From Aminipila luticellarii (GTDB lineage Bacteria; Bacillota; Clostridia; Peptostreptococcales; Anaerovoracaceae), in assembly GCF_004103735.1 (NCBI RefSeq), contig NZ_CP035281.1, forward strand, positions 1,798,001-1,862,000: a stretch of 64,000 bases of DNA, read 5' to 3'. Both the position numbers and the translations under genes were made by a program. The notes under the pieces were generated by a model. It searched no databases, was not told the origin of the DNA, and saw only the letters and a list, made by a program, of their open reading frames with translations. Shown here one piece after another: positions 35,360 to 44,823 of this stretch. The first letter of the stretch is position 1, and the number at the start of each line of letters is the position of its first letter.

Positions 35360-36040
35360 ATGGAATATAAAATTGAAGGGACGCCTCTTCCTGTACTCAT
35401 CTGTACATTAGATCAGGGAGAAGCTATGATTACTGAAAAAGGCTCTATGAGCTGGATGTCACCTAATATGAAAATGGAGACCGGCAGCAATGGAGGAGTG
35501 GGACGCGCTCTGGGCAGAATGTTTGCCGGAGAATCCCTGTTCCAGAACCGTTATACCGCTCAGAGCGGAAAGGGATTGATCGCATTTGCTTCCAGCTTTC
35601 CCGGCTCTATAATGGAATTTGATATTACCCCGCAAAATTCTGTCATTGTACAGAAATCTGGTTTTCTGGCAGCTGAATCTACCGTAGATTTATCTGTCTT
35701 TTTCCAGAAGAAAATCGGAGCAGGCTTTTTTGGCGGAGAAGGCTTTATCATGCAGCGTCTTTCCGGGAACGGAAAAGCCTTTATCGAGATAGACGGACAT
35801 ACGGTTGAATACAATCTGGGAGCTAATGAATCCATGGTAATCGATACAGGATATCTGGCAGCAATGAGCGATACCTGTTCCCTGGACATTGTAACCGTGC
35901 CGGGAGTAAAAAATATGCTATTCGGCGGAGAAGGTATTTTCAACACAGTTGTAAAAGGTCCGGGTAAGATTATACTCCAGACTCTTCCTGTAAACTCTGT
36001 TGCCGATTCACTACGTCCTTATTTCCCATCAGGCAAATAA
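35360..36040 (+). CDS. AIM24-family protein
   Basis: The 226 residues belong to the AIM24/TIGR00266 family, predicted double-stranded beta-helix proteins of unknown biochemical role. Typical segments are GSMSWMSPNMKMET, SLFQNRYTAQSGKGLIAFASSFPG, a repeated GAGFFGGEGFIMQRLSG and FGGEGIFNTVVKGPGKIILQTLP. No signal peptide is present, so it is probably cytoplasmic. GGAGGG precedes the ATG. It is monocistronic. Function is not known. Confidence 0.88.
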   Translation: MEYKIEGTPLPVLICTLDQGEAMITEKGSMSWMSPNMKMETGSNGGVGRALGRMFAGESLFQNRYTAQSGKGLIAFASSFPGSIMEFDITPQNSVIVQKSGFLAAESTVDLSVFFQKKIGAGFFGGEGFIMQRLSGNGKAFIEIDGHTVEYNLGANESMVIDTGYLAAMSDTCSLDIVTVPGVKNMLFGGEGIFNTVVKGPGKIILQTLPVNSVADSLRPYFPSGK

Positions 36041-36177
36041 ACCGTAACCATTCATCAGTCAGCTGTTTCAAAACTGACCGCAGTGCGAAAAGTGCCGCCT
36101 CTATTTTGAAACAGCTATTTTATTACAAAGGAAATATTGCTTATGATACGGCGGAGTATCGTAAAAAGCTGCCATCA

Positions 36178-37557
36178 TTACAAATGAATATCATATTCTT
36201 TTATCTTTTTATACAAATTCTTTCTGGCCAGCTGCAGCTTCATGGCTGTTTTGCCCACATTCCCTTGATTGCACGAAAGAGCCTTTATGATATACTGCTT
36301 TTCAAATGCCTTTTTTGCATCCAGCAACGGAACGTCTACGCCCAGAGAATCGTCTCTCACGGCGCACGAATCGCTTCCCTGTTTCAATTCATCCGGCAGA
36401 TTCGACCATTTGATTTCCGAATCACTTGTCATGACCACCAGCCTTTCAATGATGTTGCGAAGCTCCCGGACATTTCCGGGCCAGCTGTACCGCTCTAACG
36501 CTTGTATGATTTCAGGCGATAAGGGCGAGATGCACTTGCTCGTTTCTTTAGAGATCTGCCGGGTAAAGTAGTTTGCAAGGATTGGAATATCATCCTTTCT
36601 CTCACGGAGCGGCGGCAGATGAATGGGCAGGACATGGATTCGATAATACAGATCCTTTCGAAACCTCCCCTTCTCTACCTCTTCCTTTAGGTTTTTATTG
36701 GTGGATGTAATCAGTCTGAAATTCGTCCGAATGGTTCCATTACCGCCCACCCTTTCAAATTCTCTCTCCTGCAGCACTCTTAAAAGCTTCGCCTGCGTGC
36801 CGAGAGATAATTCGCCGATCTCATCCAGCAAAATCGTTCCCTGATTGGCCACTTCAAATTTTCCCCGGTGCATTTTATCCGCTCCGGTAAACGACCCCTT
36901 CTCATGGCCGAACAGTTCACTTTCCAATAAATTTTCCGACAAGGCCGCACAGTTCACCTTGATAAAAACCTGCTCCGCTCGATTGCTTTTATAATGAATC
37001 TGGCTGGCAATAATCTCCTTTCCTGTGCCGCTTTCTCCTGTAATCAGAACAGGTGCGTCTGAATCCGCAAAAACATCAATTTTTTGACGTATTTCTTCTA
37101 TCCGGTAGTTCTGCCCCACTAGCTGCATCATTCCCGCCTTTTCAAGCATTTGATCCTTAAAGGCACTGTTCTGTTCACTCAGCCTATAAATTTCAAATGC
37201 TTTCTGGATGTTTAAGAGTAAATTATCAATGTCAGCAGGCTTCAATATATAGGTAAATGCTCCTGATTTTACGGCATCCACCGCACCTGAAACCGATCCT
37301 TCTGCCGTCAGCATGATAACCTGAATGGCCGAATTGATTTCCTTAATCCTCTCCAATAAAACGATTCCGTTCATCTTAGGCATGATAATGTCCGCAACGA
37401 CAACGCCTATTCGCTTTCTTTTAATTAATTCTAAAGCATCCGGGCCATCCCATGCGGTTAAGACATCAAAATGATTCAGCTTAAATATTTTTTCATAAAC
37501 CTTCAGCAAATCCTTATCATCATCCACAACAAGCAGCTGATCCATGAACTCTCCCAT
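36178..37557 (-). CDS. NtrC-family sigma-54-dependent response regulator
   Basis: The 459 residues hold a receiver domain with phosphoacceptor Asp56 in VVVADIIMPKMNG and conserved lysine in ILKPAD. An AAA+ domain follows with Walker A GESGTGKE, the sigma-54 contact loop KGSFTGADK, Walker B TILLDEIGEL and WPGNVREL. A Fis-type helix-turn-helix closes the protein (NVGKTAMKLQLARKNLYKKI). It activates sigma-54 promoters after phosphorylation, probably by the kinase encoded 3 bases upstream. A second ATG at 37545 is equally well spaced from GGGAG. Likely targets are the sigma-54 promoters nearby. Confidence 0.92.
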   Translation of the reverse strand: MGEFMDQLLVVDDDKDLLKVYEKIFKLNHFDVLTAWDGPDALELIKRKRIGVVVADIIMPKMNGIVLLERIKEINSAIQVIMLTAEGSVSGAVDAVKSGAFTYILKPADIDNLLLNIQKAFEIYRLSEQNSAFKDQMLEKAGMMQLVGQNYRIEEIRQKIDVFADSDAPVLITGESGTGKEIIASQIHYKSNRAEQVFIKVNCAALSENLLESELFGHEKGSFTGADKMHRGKFEVANQGTILLDEIGELSLGTQAKLLRVLQEREFERVGGNGTIRTNFRLITSTNKNLKEEVEKGRFRKDLYYRIHVLPIHLPPLRERKDDIPILANYFTRQISKETSKCISPLSPEIIQALERYSWPGNVRELRNIIERLVVMTSDSEIKWSNLPDELKQGSDSCAVRDDSLGVDVPLLDAKKAFEKQYIIKALSCNQGNVGKTAMKLQLARKNLYKKIKEYDIHL

Positions 37558-37560
37558 CTG

Positions 37561-39918
37561 TCATCTTCCTTTCACCTGTTTTAACGGGATTGAAATCGTA
37601 AATTCCGTTTCCTTTCCTGCTTTACTGTCTAAATGGATTGTTCCGTGCATTTTTTCAACCATTGTTTTGGTGATCCAAAGCCCCATACCCGTTCCCAGCC
37701 CCGACGGATCTGCCGTCACAAACGGTTCGAAGATCTTCTTCTGAAAGGGTTCCTCGACACCTCTTCCATCGTCTTTCACCGATAAAATCATCTGCTCTTC
37801 ATCAGAATATCCCCGTATGGTAATGGTTCCGCCATCCGAGATGGCATGAATAGCGTTGGACACAAGGTTCATGGTGATGTTTTTGAACGGCTCCGCATTC
37901 CCTTCATAAATAAGCGGATTCGGATTAAATTCCGTTACAAATTTAATATTTTTAGCAATGCTGTTTCTTTTGGTCAGCAAAATCACCTGCTCCACAATTT
38001 TTGTGATATTGCCGTGAGAAGCCTCTCTTAATGATGGGCTGGAAAAATCCAGCAAATTATAGATGACATCCTCTGCGTTCTGGGTGGATTGCATGATGGT
38101 ATCAATGCTTTCACGCAAGCCTTCGTCTTGATATTGCTTCGTATAGGCAGCTAGGAGATACGAGGAGCCCTTAATAACAGCCAGCGGGTTCTTCAACTCA
38201 TGAGCAATTGCCGCTGTAAGACCTCCTATTTCCGACATCTTTTCCTTTTGAGCCATCTCTTTTTCTAACATGACCTGCTTGGTGATCTTTTGGCTCTGGA
38301 CAATTATTTCATTGATCTGCCCGTTCGAATCGATAATGGGATAATACATATTCTGCAGGATATCATCCCCCCGTACAATTCTGGAAAATTGTGCTGATTT
38401 TGTTCGTAGAGCCTCCTGTATAGCACACCCTTTACATATTTCACAGCCGCCCATCAAAGCTTCATAGCACTTTTTCCCCCGCATTTTTTCTTGATCTTTA
38501 CCCAGTGCCGCAATTCCCTTTTCATTCATATTGGTTATATTCAAGGCTGGACTTAGAAACATCAGCATACCTCCGATGCTGTCGATCACACTTTGTATTT
38601 CTCTGTTTTTTTGAATCAAGCTTTCGGTGTACTCTTTCATTTCGGCACTCATGGTATTGAAGGCTTCCGAAAGAATCTGAATCTCCGTATAATTATAAAT
38701 CGGCTCTTCATAATCAAAATTTCCTTCGGATATAATCTTCGCACGGTTTACCAGCTTGTCAAACGGCCTGGAATATTGGCGATATAAAAATATGGCAATG
38801 ATAACATAGACCAGCAAAAGGATGAGCGTGAAATGCCACAGATTATTTTTCTCCAGATTATTAAGCTGCAAATACTGATTTTGGATAATTTCCACGCCTA
38901 CGACCCACGGCTGCCCCACTACTTCCGCATGGGCGATCATATGATTTTTAGAAGCTTTATCCTGATAGGATATGACTCCCCTGTTTCCGCCCAGTATTCT
39001 TTCCAGAGCGTATTTATACTGGGGCAGTAAATTCTTTTCCGTTACGATATTAGTCAAAAATGTCTGCCCTCTGATGCCATCCGGTGGTACAATACCGGGA
39101 TGGTAGATGACATTGCCGTTATCTTGAAGCAAATAAACAATTCCATCCTCTCCCAGGCGAAAGTCTTTAAGAAACTGATTGTTCAGCGTGTCAAGGCACA
39201 CATCCACACAAGCCACTCCTACAAAACGGTTCCCCTCATATAACGGGACCGAGCAGGTAATGACCCACCCTTTTCCCAAATAATCCACGTAAGGATTGGT
39301 CCACACCGTTTTTCTTTCCGGATTGTTTTGAGGATTCGCCGCCAAATAAAAAGGATCGTTTTTTTGCAGATGATTCGGGTCATAGATATCAATCGGACAG
39401 GAAGGAAACAATCTTAAAAATCCATCCTCCGTAGCGATATAAGCCCACTCAATATAGGGATTTCGCTCAATCATGTTTTTCATCAAACGATCCAGCTTCT
39501 CTGTCGCATTAATGTTCTTCACCGTGTCCGGACTTAACCTCTCAACAGCTGGGAAGAATATGGAGGAATGCTGAGACGCTGCACTTTTCCCCAAGTCCCT
39601 GTAAAGGGTATTATCTTTTTCTTTAAGATAAGAAGCAGGCAGTTCCGTATTAGTCTCCTCCAGCATATAATCGGTGGCAAAAGCTGCCAGACCTTCCGTC
39701 TCTTTTTGGATTTGCCCAATCACTAAGGACAAAATATTTGCCTTTTCTGAAGCAATCGTCTGTATAGAATCCTTTACATTTTTTACTGTGGCTTTTCGAT
39801 CCTGCTCCGTGATATAGGCGGTAAAAACTGTGACCACGACGATGTTAAACAACAAAAATATAAGCAGTATCTGCGATACCAGGGACTTTCTATCCAGTAT
39901 TTTCCTAATCCAAATCAT
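37561..39918 (-). CDS. membrane sensor histidine kinase (Cache-HAMP-PAS-HisKA-HATPase)
   Basis: The start is placed at 39918 (MIWIRKILDRKSL) because GGAAGG lies 8 bases upstream; the ATG at 39957 has none. The 785 residues have a first membrane helix (SQILLIFLLFNIVVVTVFT), a large extracellular Cache-type ligand domain and a second helix near residue 355, then HAMP. A PAS domain carries CYEALMGGCEICKGCAIQ, a cysteine cluster that may bind metal or sense redox. The H-box is AIAHELKNPLAVIKG, and the ATPase motifs are NLVSNAIHA, DDGRGVEE and GTGMGLWI. It pairs with the NtrC-type regulator. The signal is probably an extracellular amino acid or organic acid, by analogy only. Confidence 0.9.
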   Translation of the reverse strand: MIWIRKILDRKSLVSQILLIFLLFNIVVVTVFTAYITEQDRKATVKNVKDSIQTIASEKANILSLVIGQIQKETEGLAAFATDYMLEETNTELPASYLKEKDNTLYRDLGKSAASQHSSIFFPAVERLSPDTVKNINATEKLDRLMKNMIERNPYIEWAYIATEDGFLRLFPSCPIDIYDPNHLQKNDPFYLAANPQNNPERKTVWTNPYVDYLGKGWVITCSVPLYEGNRFVGVACVDVCLDTLNNQFLKDFRLGEDGIVYLLQDNGNVIYHPGIVPPDGIRGQTFLTNIVTEKNLLPQYKYALERILGGNRGVISYQDKASKNHMIAHAEVVGQPWVVGVEIIQNQYLQLNNLEKNNLWHFTLILLLVYVIIAIFLYRQYSRPFDKLVNRAKIISEGNFDYEEPIYNYTEIQILSEAFNTMSAEMKEYTESLIQKNREIQSVIDSIGGMLMFLSPALNITNMNEKGIAALGKDQEKMRGKKCYEALMGGCEICKGCAIQEALRTKSAQFSRIVRGDDILQNMYYPIIDSNGQINEIIVQSQKITKQVMLEKEMAQKEKMSEIGGLTAAIAHELKNPLAVIKGSSYLLAAYTKQYQDEGLRESIDTIMQSTQNAEDVIYNLLDFSSPSLREASHGNITKIVEQVILLTKRNSIAKNIKFVTEFNPNPLIYEGNAEPFKNITMNLVSNAIHAISDGGTITIRGYSDEEQMILSVKDDGRGVEEPFQKKIFEPFVTADPSGLGTGMGLWITKTMVEKMHGTIHLDSKAGKETEFTISIPLKQVKGR

Positions 39919-40115
39919 CTGTAAAGCCTTCCTTATACCATGCAAACGGCACAGCATGATTTATCCAGCAGCAACCTTCTTGACCTATCCCAAAATCCCT
40001 TATTTCATTTTTATTATAACTTTATCATTATTCAGGGAAGAATTCCAGTAATCTGTTAAAGTGCTGCTGTGACATTTTATGGATAATGCCACATCAGCTC
40101 TATGTAGAAAATCTT

Positions 40116-41480
40116 TTACAGCTCCAAATCTGCATTTTTCTTGAAAACCTTGATTAAAATGAGATAATAAATCAATCCGCAGGCCAGCCAGATCAATCCG
40201 AGTACTTTCGCCTGGCTGCTCAAGCTGAACCAAACAAATCCGATAATAATAGCTCCAATCAGCGGAGCGACAACATATTTAAGGGTTCCCTCCGCCTTGA
40301 TTTTAACCTTATAGTAGTAAATGACAGACAAATTAAGAATAAAGAAGGAGGTCAGTGCGCCAAAATTAACTAATATGGTAAGCTCATCAATTTTATTTTG
40401 GAAAAAGATACACATCACCAATGAAACGATTGCAATGAACCAGGTCGCCACATATGGAGTCTGATATTTTGCATGTACCTTGGAAAAAGCCTTTGGGAAA
40501 TTTCCGTCACGGGACATGCTGAACAGTACACGAGATACGGCGACCTGTGCCGTTAAAGCGGCAAATCCCCAGGAAAGGGCGGTTGCCGTTGAACATAGGG
40601 TCAGCAGTGTCCTCCCTCCGGCCAGATTGGCAATTTCATAAAAGGCAGTGTCTATATTATTAAATGCTCTGTAATCCGGCCACAAACAGCCTGCCACCCA
40701 AGTCAGAAAGATAAAAAGGCCGCCTAAGATAAGAAGGGCGGATATGGTGGCTCTTCCGACAGCCTTTCCCCCGCCTTTTGTTTCTTCTGCCAGAGTGCTG
40801 ATGGCATCAAATCCAAGAAAACTTAAAACAGCAATGGATACCCCATTCATGACCATAGCGAGGCTAAAGTTTTTTGCATTGAAAATGGGATCTACTGTAA
40901 AATGTACGCCGTTTGTTCCCTTTAAAATCGCAATAACAGCAAAAATAACAAAAATGACATAAACAACTAATTCAAAAGCCAGTGCAACAACACTTAGTTT
41001 AGCAGAAGCTTCAATGCCTTTAATATTAAAAAAAGTAACCACTACAAGGAAAAGGAAAGCCCATATCAGGATCGGTACTTCTGGGAAAATAGCGTTCATG
41101 GACGCTCCGCATACGACATAAATCAAAGTAGGCATTAGGATATAATCCAGTAAAATAGCCCACCCTGTCATAAATCCCAGATGTTTGTTGATCCCCCTTG
41201 AGGTATAGGCATATACTGAACCGGCGATTGGAAAGGCCTCCGCCATTCTGCCATAACTAAATGCTGTAAAAATCATGGCAAACATCCCAATGGCATACAC
41301 TAAAGGTACCATATTATCAGAGGCTTCTGCCAGAAATCCATAAATGCCGAACGGAGCGATAGGAATCATGAATACCAGACCAAATATAGCCATTTGCCAA
41401 GGTTTTAAACTTCTTTTCAGTTCCTGCTTATACCCAAAATCCTCTAAAGTATGAGCAGTGCTTTCATTTTGCTGAGACAT
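40116..41480 (-). CDS. APC-superfamily amino acid permease under sigma-54 control
   Basis: This is a membrane transporter of 454 residues with about twelve helices. TM1 has FMIPIAPFGIYGFLAEAS and TM6 has SFLGFDAISTLAEETKGG, the pattern of the APC branch that carries amino acids or amines. The gene reads away from a cysteine hydrolase. A textbook -24/-12 promoter lies 60 bases upstream of the ATG (41540-41556). It probably imports the substrate for the local amino acid catabolism, but the substrate is not known. Confidence 0.87.
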   Translation of the reverse strand: MSQQNESTAHTLEDFGYKQELKRSLKPWQMAIFGLVFMIPIAPFGIYGFLAEASDNMVPLVYAIGMFAMIFTAFSYGRMAEAFPIAGSVYAYTSRGINKHLGFMTGWAILLDYILMPTLIYVVCGASMNAIFPEVPILIWAFLFLVVVTFFNIKGIEASAKLSVVALAFELVVYVIFVIFAVIAILKGTNGVHFTVDPIFNAKNFSLAMVMNGVSIAVLSFLGFDAISTLAEETKGGGKAVGRATISALLILGGLFIFLTWVAGCLWPDYRAFNNIDTAFYEIANLAGGRTLLTLCSTATALSWGFAALTAQVAVSRVLFSMSRDGNFPKAFSKVHAKYQTPYVATWFIAIVSLVMCIFFQNKIDELTILVNFGALTSFFILNLSVIYYYKVKIKAEGTLKYVVAPLIGAIIIGFVWFSLSSQAKVLGLIWLACGLIYYLILIKVFKKNADLEL

Positions 41481-41539
41481 TTTTGTTTCCTCTCTTTCTT
41501 TTACATTATTTTAGAACTTATTCCGATATCTAAATATTC

Positions 41540-41556
41540 TGCAAATAATGTACCAA
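41540..41556 (-). promoter_or_regulatory. sigma-54 promoter of the APC permease
   Basis: The minus strand reads TTGGTACATTATTTGCA, matching TGGYACR-N4-TTGCW exactly, with GG and GC separated by 10 bases. It lies 60 bases before the permease ATG. Confidence 0.85.
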
Positions 41557-41830
41557 TTTGATTTTTCCTAAAATGTCGTGTTTTTTCGTTGTGAGACGTT
41601 CCTCTCCCCCTTATAGCTTTACCTTTTCGTAACAAAATGCCCTCCGTTCCGTCCTTTCTTTTGTTACCTTATCGTTCTTTTGTTACTTTTTAGTAACAAT
41701 CCTCTCCCACCTGATTCTTAAAGCAGTACCTTTTCTTCATAAAAAAAATAAATAAATTTAAGTAACCTCCAAATTTCAATGAATTTAATGGTTCATCCTT
41801 TTTCGCCGTTAAAAGAACTGTAGCTTTTAT

Positions 41831-41846
41831 TGGCACAGATTATGCT
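41831..41846 (+). promoter_or_regulatory. sigma-54 promoter of the cysteine hydrolase gene
   Basis: TGGCACAGATTATGCT has GG and GC separated by 10 bases, with one mismatch to the -12 TTGC. It lies 58 bases before the ATG at 41905. Confidence 0.8.
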
Positions 41847-41904
41847 ATTACAGTTGTCAAGCCATTCGTTATATATGAAGTAAAAACAGTGAGGAGGTTC
41901 TATC

Positions 41905-42606
41905 ATGAAACGCGATAGAAAATATGTATCTTTTTATTATGACACCACTGAAGAATTCCCGGAAATAAAACTGGATCCTAAGAAAACGGCACTTTGTCTC
42001 GTAGACCTTCAAAATGAATTTGTTTTAAGAGATTTTGGAGAAGCTCTTGCTTTTAAAGAAGCGGGAGAGTGGGAAAAGTGGATTCCTTTTCATGACAGAT
42101 TAGATCAAATGGTTATCCCCAATAACAAGAGACTGTTGGATTTCTTCCGTGCGAATAATATGACAGTCAGCTTCGGCAGAATTGCCTGTCAGAGGGAGGA
42201 TGGGGAAGATCGGTCTCCTGTACAAAAAACAGAAGGCTGGAACAACATGCTTCTTCATGTGGACAGCTTTGCCGCTCAAATGGTGGAGCCCCTGACACCA
42301 AAGGCAAATGAAATCATTGTCAACAAAACCACGGATAGTGTTACTACCGGAACCAATTACCTTCAGCTCCTGAGATTTATGGGCATAGAGACGGTGGTGG
42401 TGACAGGAATCGTTACAGACCAGTGCGTGGCTTCCACCATCAGAGGTCTTGCAGATGAAGGCTTAAAAGTAATCTGTGTAGAGGATGCCTGTGCTGCCGG
42501 AAGTCAGGAATTACATGACGCAGAGCTTAAGATCATGAACCTCATTTACTGCGACGTTCTCAGTACAGATGATACCATCGAGCTTATTAAAAAATATCTG
42601 CCTTAA
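41905..42606 (+). CDS. isochorismatase-family cysteine hydrolase
   Basis: The 233 residues have the cysteine hydrolase triad: Asp in LCLVDLQNEFV, Lys in IIVNKTTDSV and Cys in IVTDQCVASTIRG. The family includes nicotinamidase, N-carbamoylsarcosine amidohydrolase and ureidoacrylate hydrolase, so an amide or carbamoyl bond is the likely target; the precise substrate is unknown. GAGGAGG precedes the ATG. A sigma-54 promoter and shared enhancers tie it to the divergent permease, suggesting that an imported amide or N-substituted compound is hydrolysed. A 13-bp terminator follows. Confidence 0.87.
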   Translation: MKRDRKYVSFYYDTTEEFPEIKLDPKKTALCLVDLQNEFVLRDFGEALAFKEAGEWEKWIPFHDRLDQMVIPNNKRLLDFFRANNMTVSFGRIACQREDGEDRSPVQKTEGWNNMLLHVDSFAAQMVEPLTPKANEIIVNKTTDSVTTGTNYLQLLRFMGIETVVVTGIVTDQCVASTIRGLADEGLKVICVEDACAAGSQELHDAELKIMNLIYCDVLSTDDTIELIKKYLP

Positions 42607-42632
42607 ATTCGATTAATCGGTAAAAATGAAAA

Positions 42633-42686
42633 GCTCCCAACTGAGTAGCAAGCTTCACTTTGTCACTTGTCTGCTCAGTTGGGAGC
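42633..42686. terminator. bidirectional stem-loop between convergent genes
   Basis: Perfect 13-bp arms GCTCCCAACTGAG and CTCAGTTGGGAGC enclose 28 bases. It lies between the hydrolase and the regulator gene, which converge here. Confidence 0.75.
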
Positions 42687-42704
42687 ATCTCTATCTTCAT
42701 TTTC

Positions 42705-44789
42705 TTATGATAGAATATGATATTTCTGCTTTTTCCTCATCAGCTTAGGCTGAGTCATCTGTAGAAATTCTGCTGCTTTTCTGGTAGTGCCAAATTTCTT
42801 TAAAGCATATTCAATAAGCTGCTTTTCCTGCTGCTCCATAATTTTCTCAAAATCCAAGGAGGAGGAATATTTCATATGATGTTTTAAATTCATGACTAAG
42901 TCTTCATATACATTTTCACGTAAGACTTCCTGCACGTCATCTCCCGTTATCACATGATCCTTTACGCTGATTACTGCCCGGTGAATCAGATTTTCCAGTT
43001 CCCGGACATTTCCGGGCCAATTATACTTTGCAAGCTCCATAAGGGCAGTAGGCGCAAGCTCTTTATCGATACCATACTTCTTACAATAGTTTCGGAGAAA
43101 GGAATCTGCCAGCGCTGCAATATCATCCCGGCGTTCCCGGAGCGGCGGGACTGTGATCGTACAGATATTCAGCCTATAATACAAATCCTCTCTGAACCTT
43201 CCCTGTTCTACAAGCTGCCGAAGAGGGATATTGCTGGCGCAGATCACCCGCACATTAATGCGGATGGGAGAAATTCCTCCCACCTTATAAAATTCACTTT
43301 CTTGAAGGACCCGCAGAAGCTTTGACTGCAAATTTAACGGGAGCGTTCCCACTTCATCCAAAAACAGGATTCCCCCATTGGCCAGTTCAAAATATCCCTT
43401 TTTCCCCGCTGGCTGTGCTCCGGTAAAAGCACCGGCCTCATACCCAAAGAATTCACTCTCGGCAAGACTTTCCTGAATAGTCGCACAATTAATTTTTACA
43501 CACGGCTTATTCTTCCGGATACTGTTTTTGTGTATCAAGTCGAGGATCTTTTCCTTACCGACGCCCGTTTCTCCTTGGAGAATGACACTGCAATCATATT
43601 GGGCGATATTTAAAACTTCATCTACTACAGCTTTTGTTTCAGAACTGCTGAAAATGAAATCCTCCAGTTTTCCACTTTTCTCTATAGACGCCGCAACCGC
43701 CTTTTTAGCCACCTGACGAAAAGCAATGGACTGGGATTCATAAAGCTTATTAATTCGATTTAGGTCTTCCGCAATAGAAATCAGTAAATCAAAGGTGAAT
43801 TTCTCATATCCAATAATAAATTGTCCCAGCACATACGCTTCAATTTCTTTGCTCATACTCTCCGCAATCAGGATGGATTGAGTATAACCATTTTTAAGGC
43901 TCGTAAAATATAGTCTTCCCTTCTGCCGTGTAAGGATAACGCTTAGAACCTCTGAGCCCAAAAGATCTTCACAGTTAATCGTCATATCGTAAGGCTTCTT
44001 TTCTTGTCCCAGAATCGTCTCGGATGCGGGAATCGGTTGAGCAACATTGAGAATATAAGAGGAATGAACCCAATGAGCCAGTTCCTGTTTGACCTGCTCA
44101 GGGGTAAGAGTTCCTATTCCGTCCTCATCAAGGATTACTGTAATATAACAGTCCTCCCCTACAGCTTTTCGGATAGCCCAAACGTAAGTGATACTGGATA
44201 CCAAATCTTTTCCGATAACAAGATAGCGTTTTCCTTTGTCGGATACATGATAAATGCTGTACAGGCTGGCGGCTTCATCAAAGGTAGCCATCGTATAATT
44301 CAGCTGCAAGACAGGCGGAATTTTTGTTAAAGGGGAACCGATAAAAGCAATGCCATAGCCGGATACAGTAAGCTCCCCATAGTTATAGTCGATTTTATGG
44401 ATTTTATCAATATAAATCGGGTGGGCGGTCATGGTGGTCAAACAAAAGATAGGATCTCCTATATGATAGGGAGAATTCTTCTCGAACTCACTCCCCATAG
44501 CCTCAATCGTACCGTAAAATTGTCCGGCCGTATTGGTAAAAGGGTTGTGCAGCTTTCCTCTGCGATGAATCAAATCTAAAATTTTTGCAATAATCTTTGC
44601 TTCATCAAAACCGCATTCACTGCAAAGCTGTTGAAAGCAATCTCTCTCCAAATGGATCAGCTGTAAACATATCCTACATTCGGAAGGGGATAGTTCTCTG
44701 CTATTATCAACCTTCCATGCGGTAACCGGAACAGTCCCCTTTGGCTCTATTACCCGGCTGACTCCGAACGTGTCTTGTATGATTTCCAT
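42705..44789 (-). CDS. sigma-54 activator with a 3,5-diaminohexanoate dehydrogenase-like sensor domain
   Basis: Residues about 8-330 resemble L-erythro-3,5-diaminohexanoate dehydrogenase of lysine fermentation: GVSRVIEPKGTVPVTAWKVDN and RRGKLHNPFTNTAGQFYGTI are hallmark segments. The nucleotide loop is degenerate (VIGKDLVSS at 191-199), so it probably binds a ligand rather than acting as an enzyme. Residues about 375-620 are the AAA+ domain, with Walker A GETGVGKE (406-413), GAFTGA (453-458), GILFLDEVGTL and WPGNVREL. The C terminus is a Fis-like helix-turn-helix. GGGGGAGG precedes the ATG. It likely controls the flanking sigma-54 promoters in response to a beta-lysine- or amino-acid-derived metabolite; this is inference. 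Confidence 0.87.
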   Translation of the reverse strand: MEIIQDTFGVSRVIEPKGTVPVTAWKVDNSRELSPSECRICLQLIHLERDCFQQLCSECGFDEAKIIAKILDLIHRRGKLHNPFTNTAGQFYGTIEAMGSEFEKNSPYHIGDPIFCLTTMTAHPIYIDKIHKIDYNYGELTVSGYGIAFIGSPLTKIPPVLQLNYTMATFDEAASLYSIYHVSDKGKRYLVIGKDLVSSITYVWAIRKAVGEDCYITVILDEDGIGTLTPEQVKQELAHWVHSSYILNVAQPIPASETILGQEKKPYDMTINCEDLLGSEVLSVILTRQKGRLYFTSLKNGYTQSILIAESMSKEIEAYVLGQFIIGYEKFTFDLLISIAEDLNRINKLYESQSIAFRQVAKKAVAASIEKSGKLEDFIFSSSETKAVVDEVLNIAQYDCSVILQGETGVGKEKILDLIHKNSIRKNKPCVKINCATIQESLAESEFFGYEAGAFTGAQPAGKKGYFELANGGILFLDEVGTLPLNLQSKLLRVLQESEFYKVGGISPIRINVRVICASNIPLRQLVEQGRFREDLYYRLNICTITVPPLRERRDDIAALADSFLRNYCKKYGIDKELAPTALMELAKYNWPGNVRELENLIHRAVISVKDHVITGDDVQEVLRENVYEDLVMNLKHHMKYSSSLDFEKIMEQQEKQLIEYALKKFGTTRKAAEFLQMTQPKLMRKKQKYHILS

Positions 44790-44823
44790 TCTTATCCTCC
44801 CCCAATTCTACGATTTCTTCTTT

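Larger units (their letters stand above)
41481..41904. promoter_or_regulatory. divergent sigma-54 control region with GTTAC palindromes
   Basis: This region separates two divergent sigma-54 promoters. In the middle lies TTGTTAC (41680-41686), six bases, then GTAACAA (41693-41699), a perfect inverted repeat. Half-sites GTAACAAAA and TTTTGTTAC lie near 41630 and 41660. Their distance of 75-150 bases from both promoters is typical of enhancer sites for sigma-54 activators. No ORF is seen. Confidence 0.65.
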
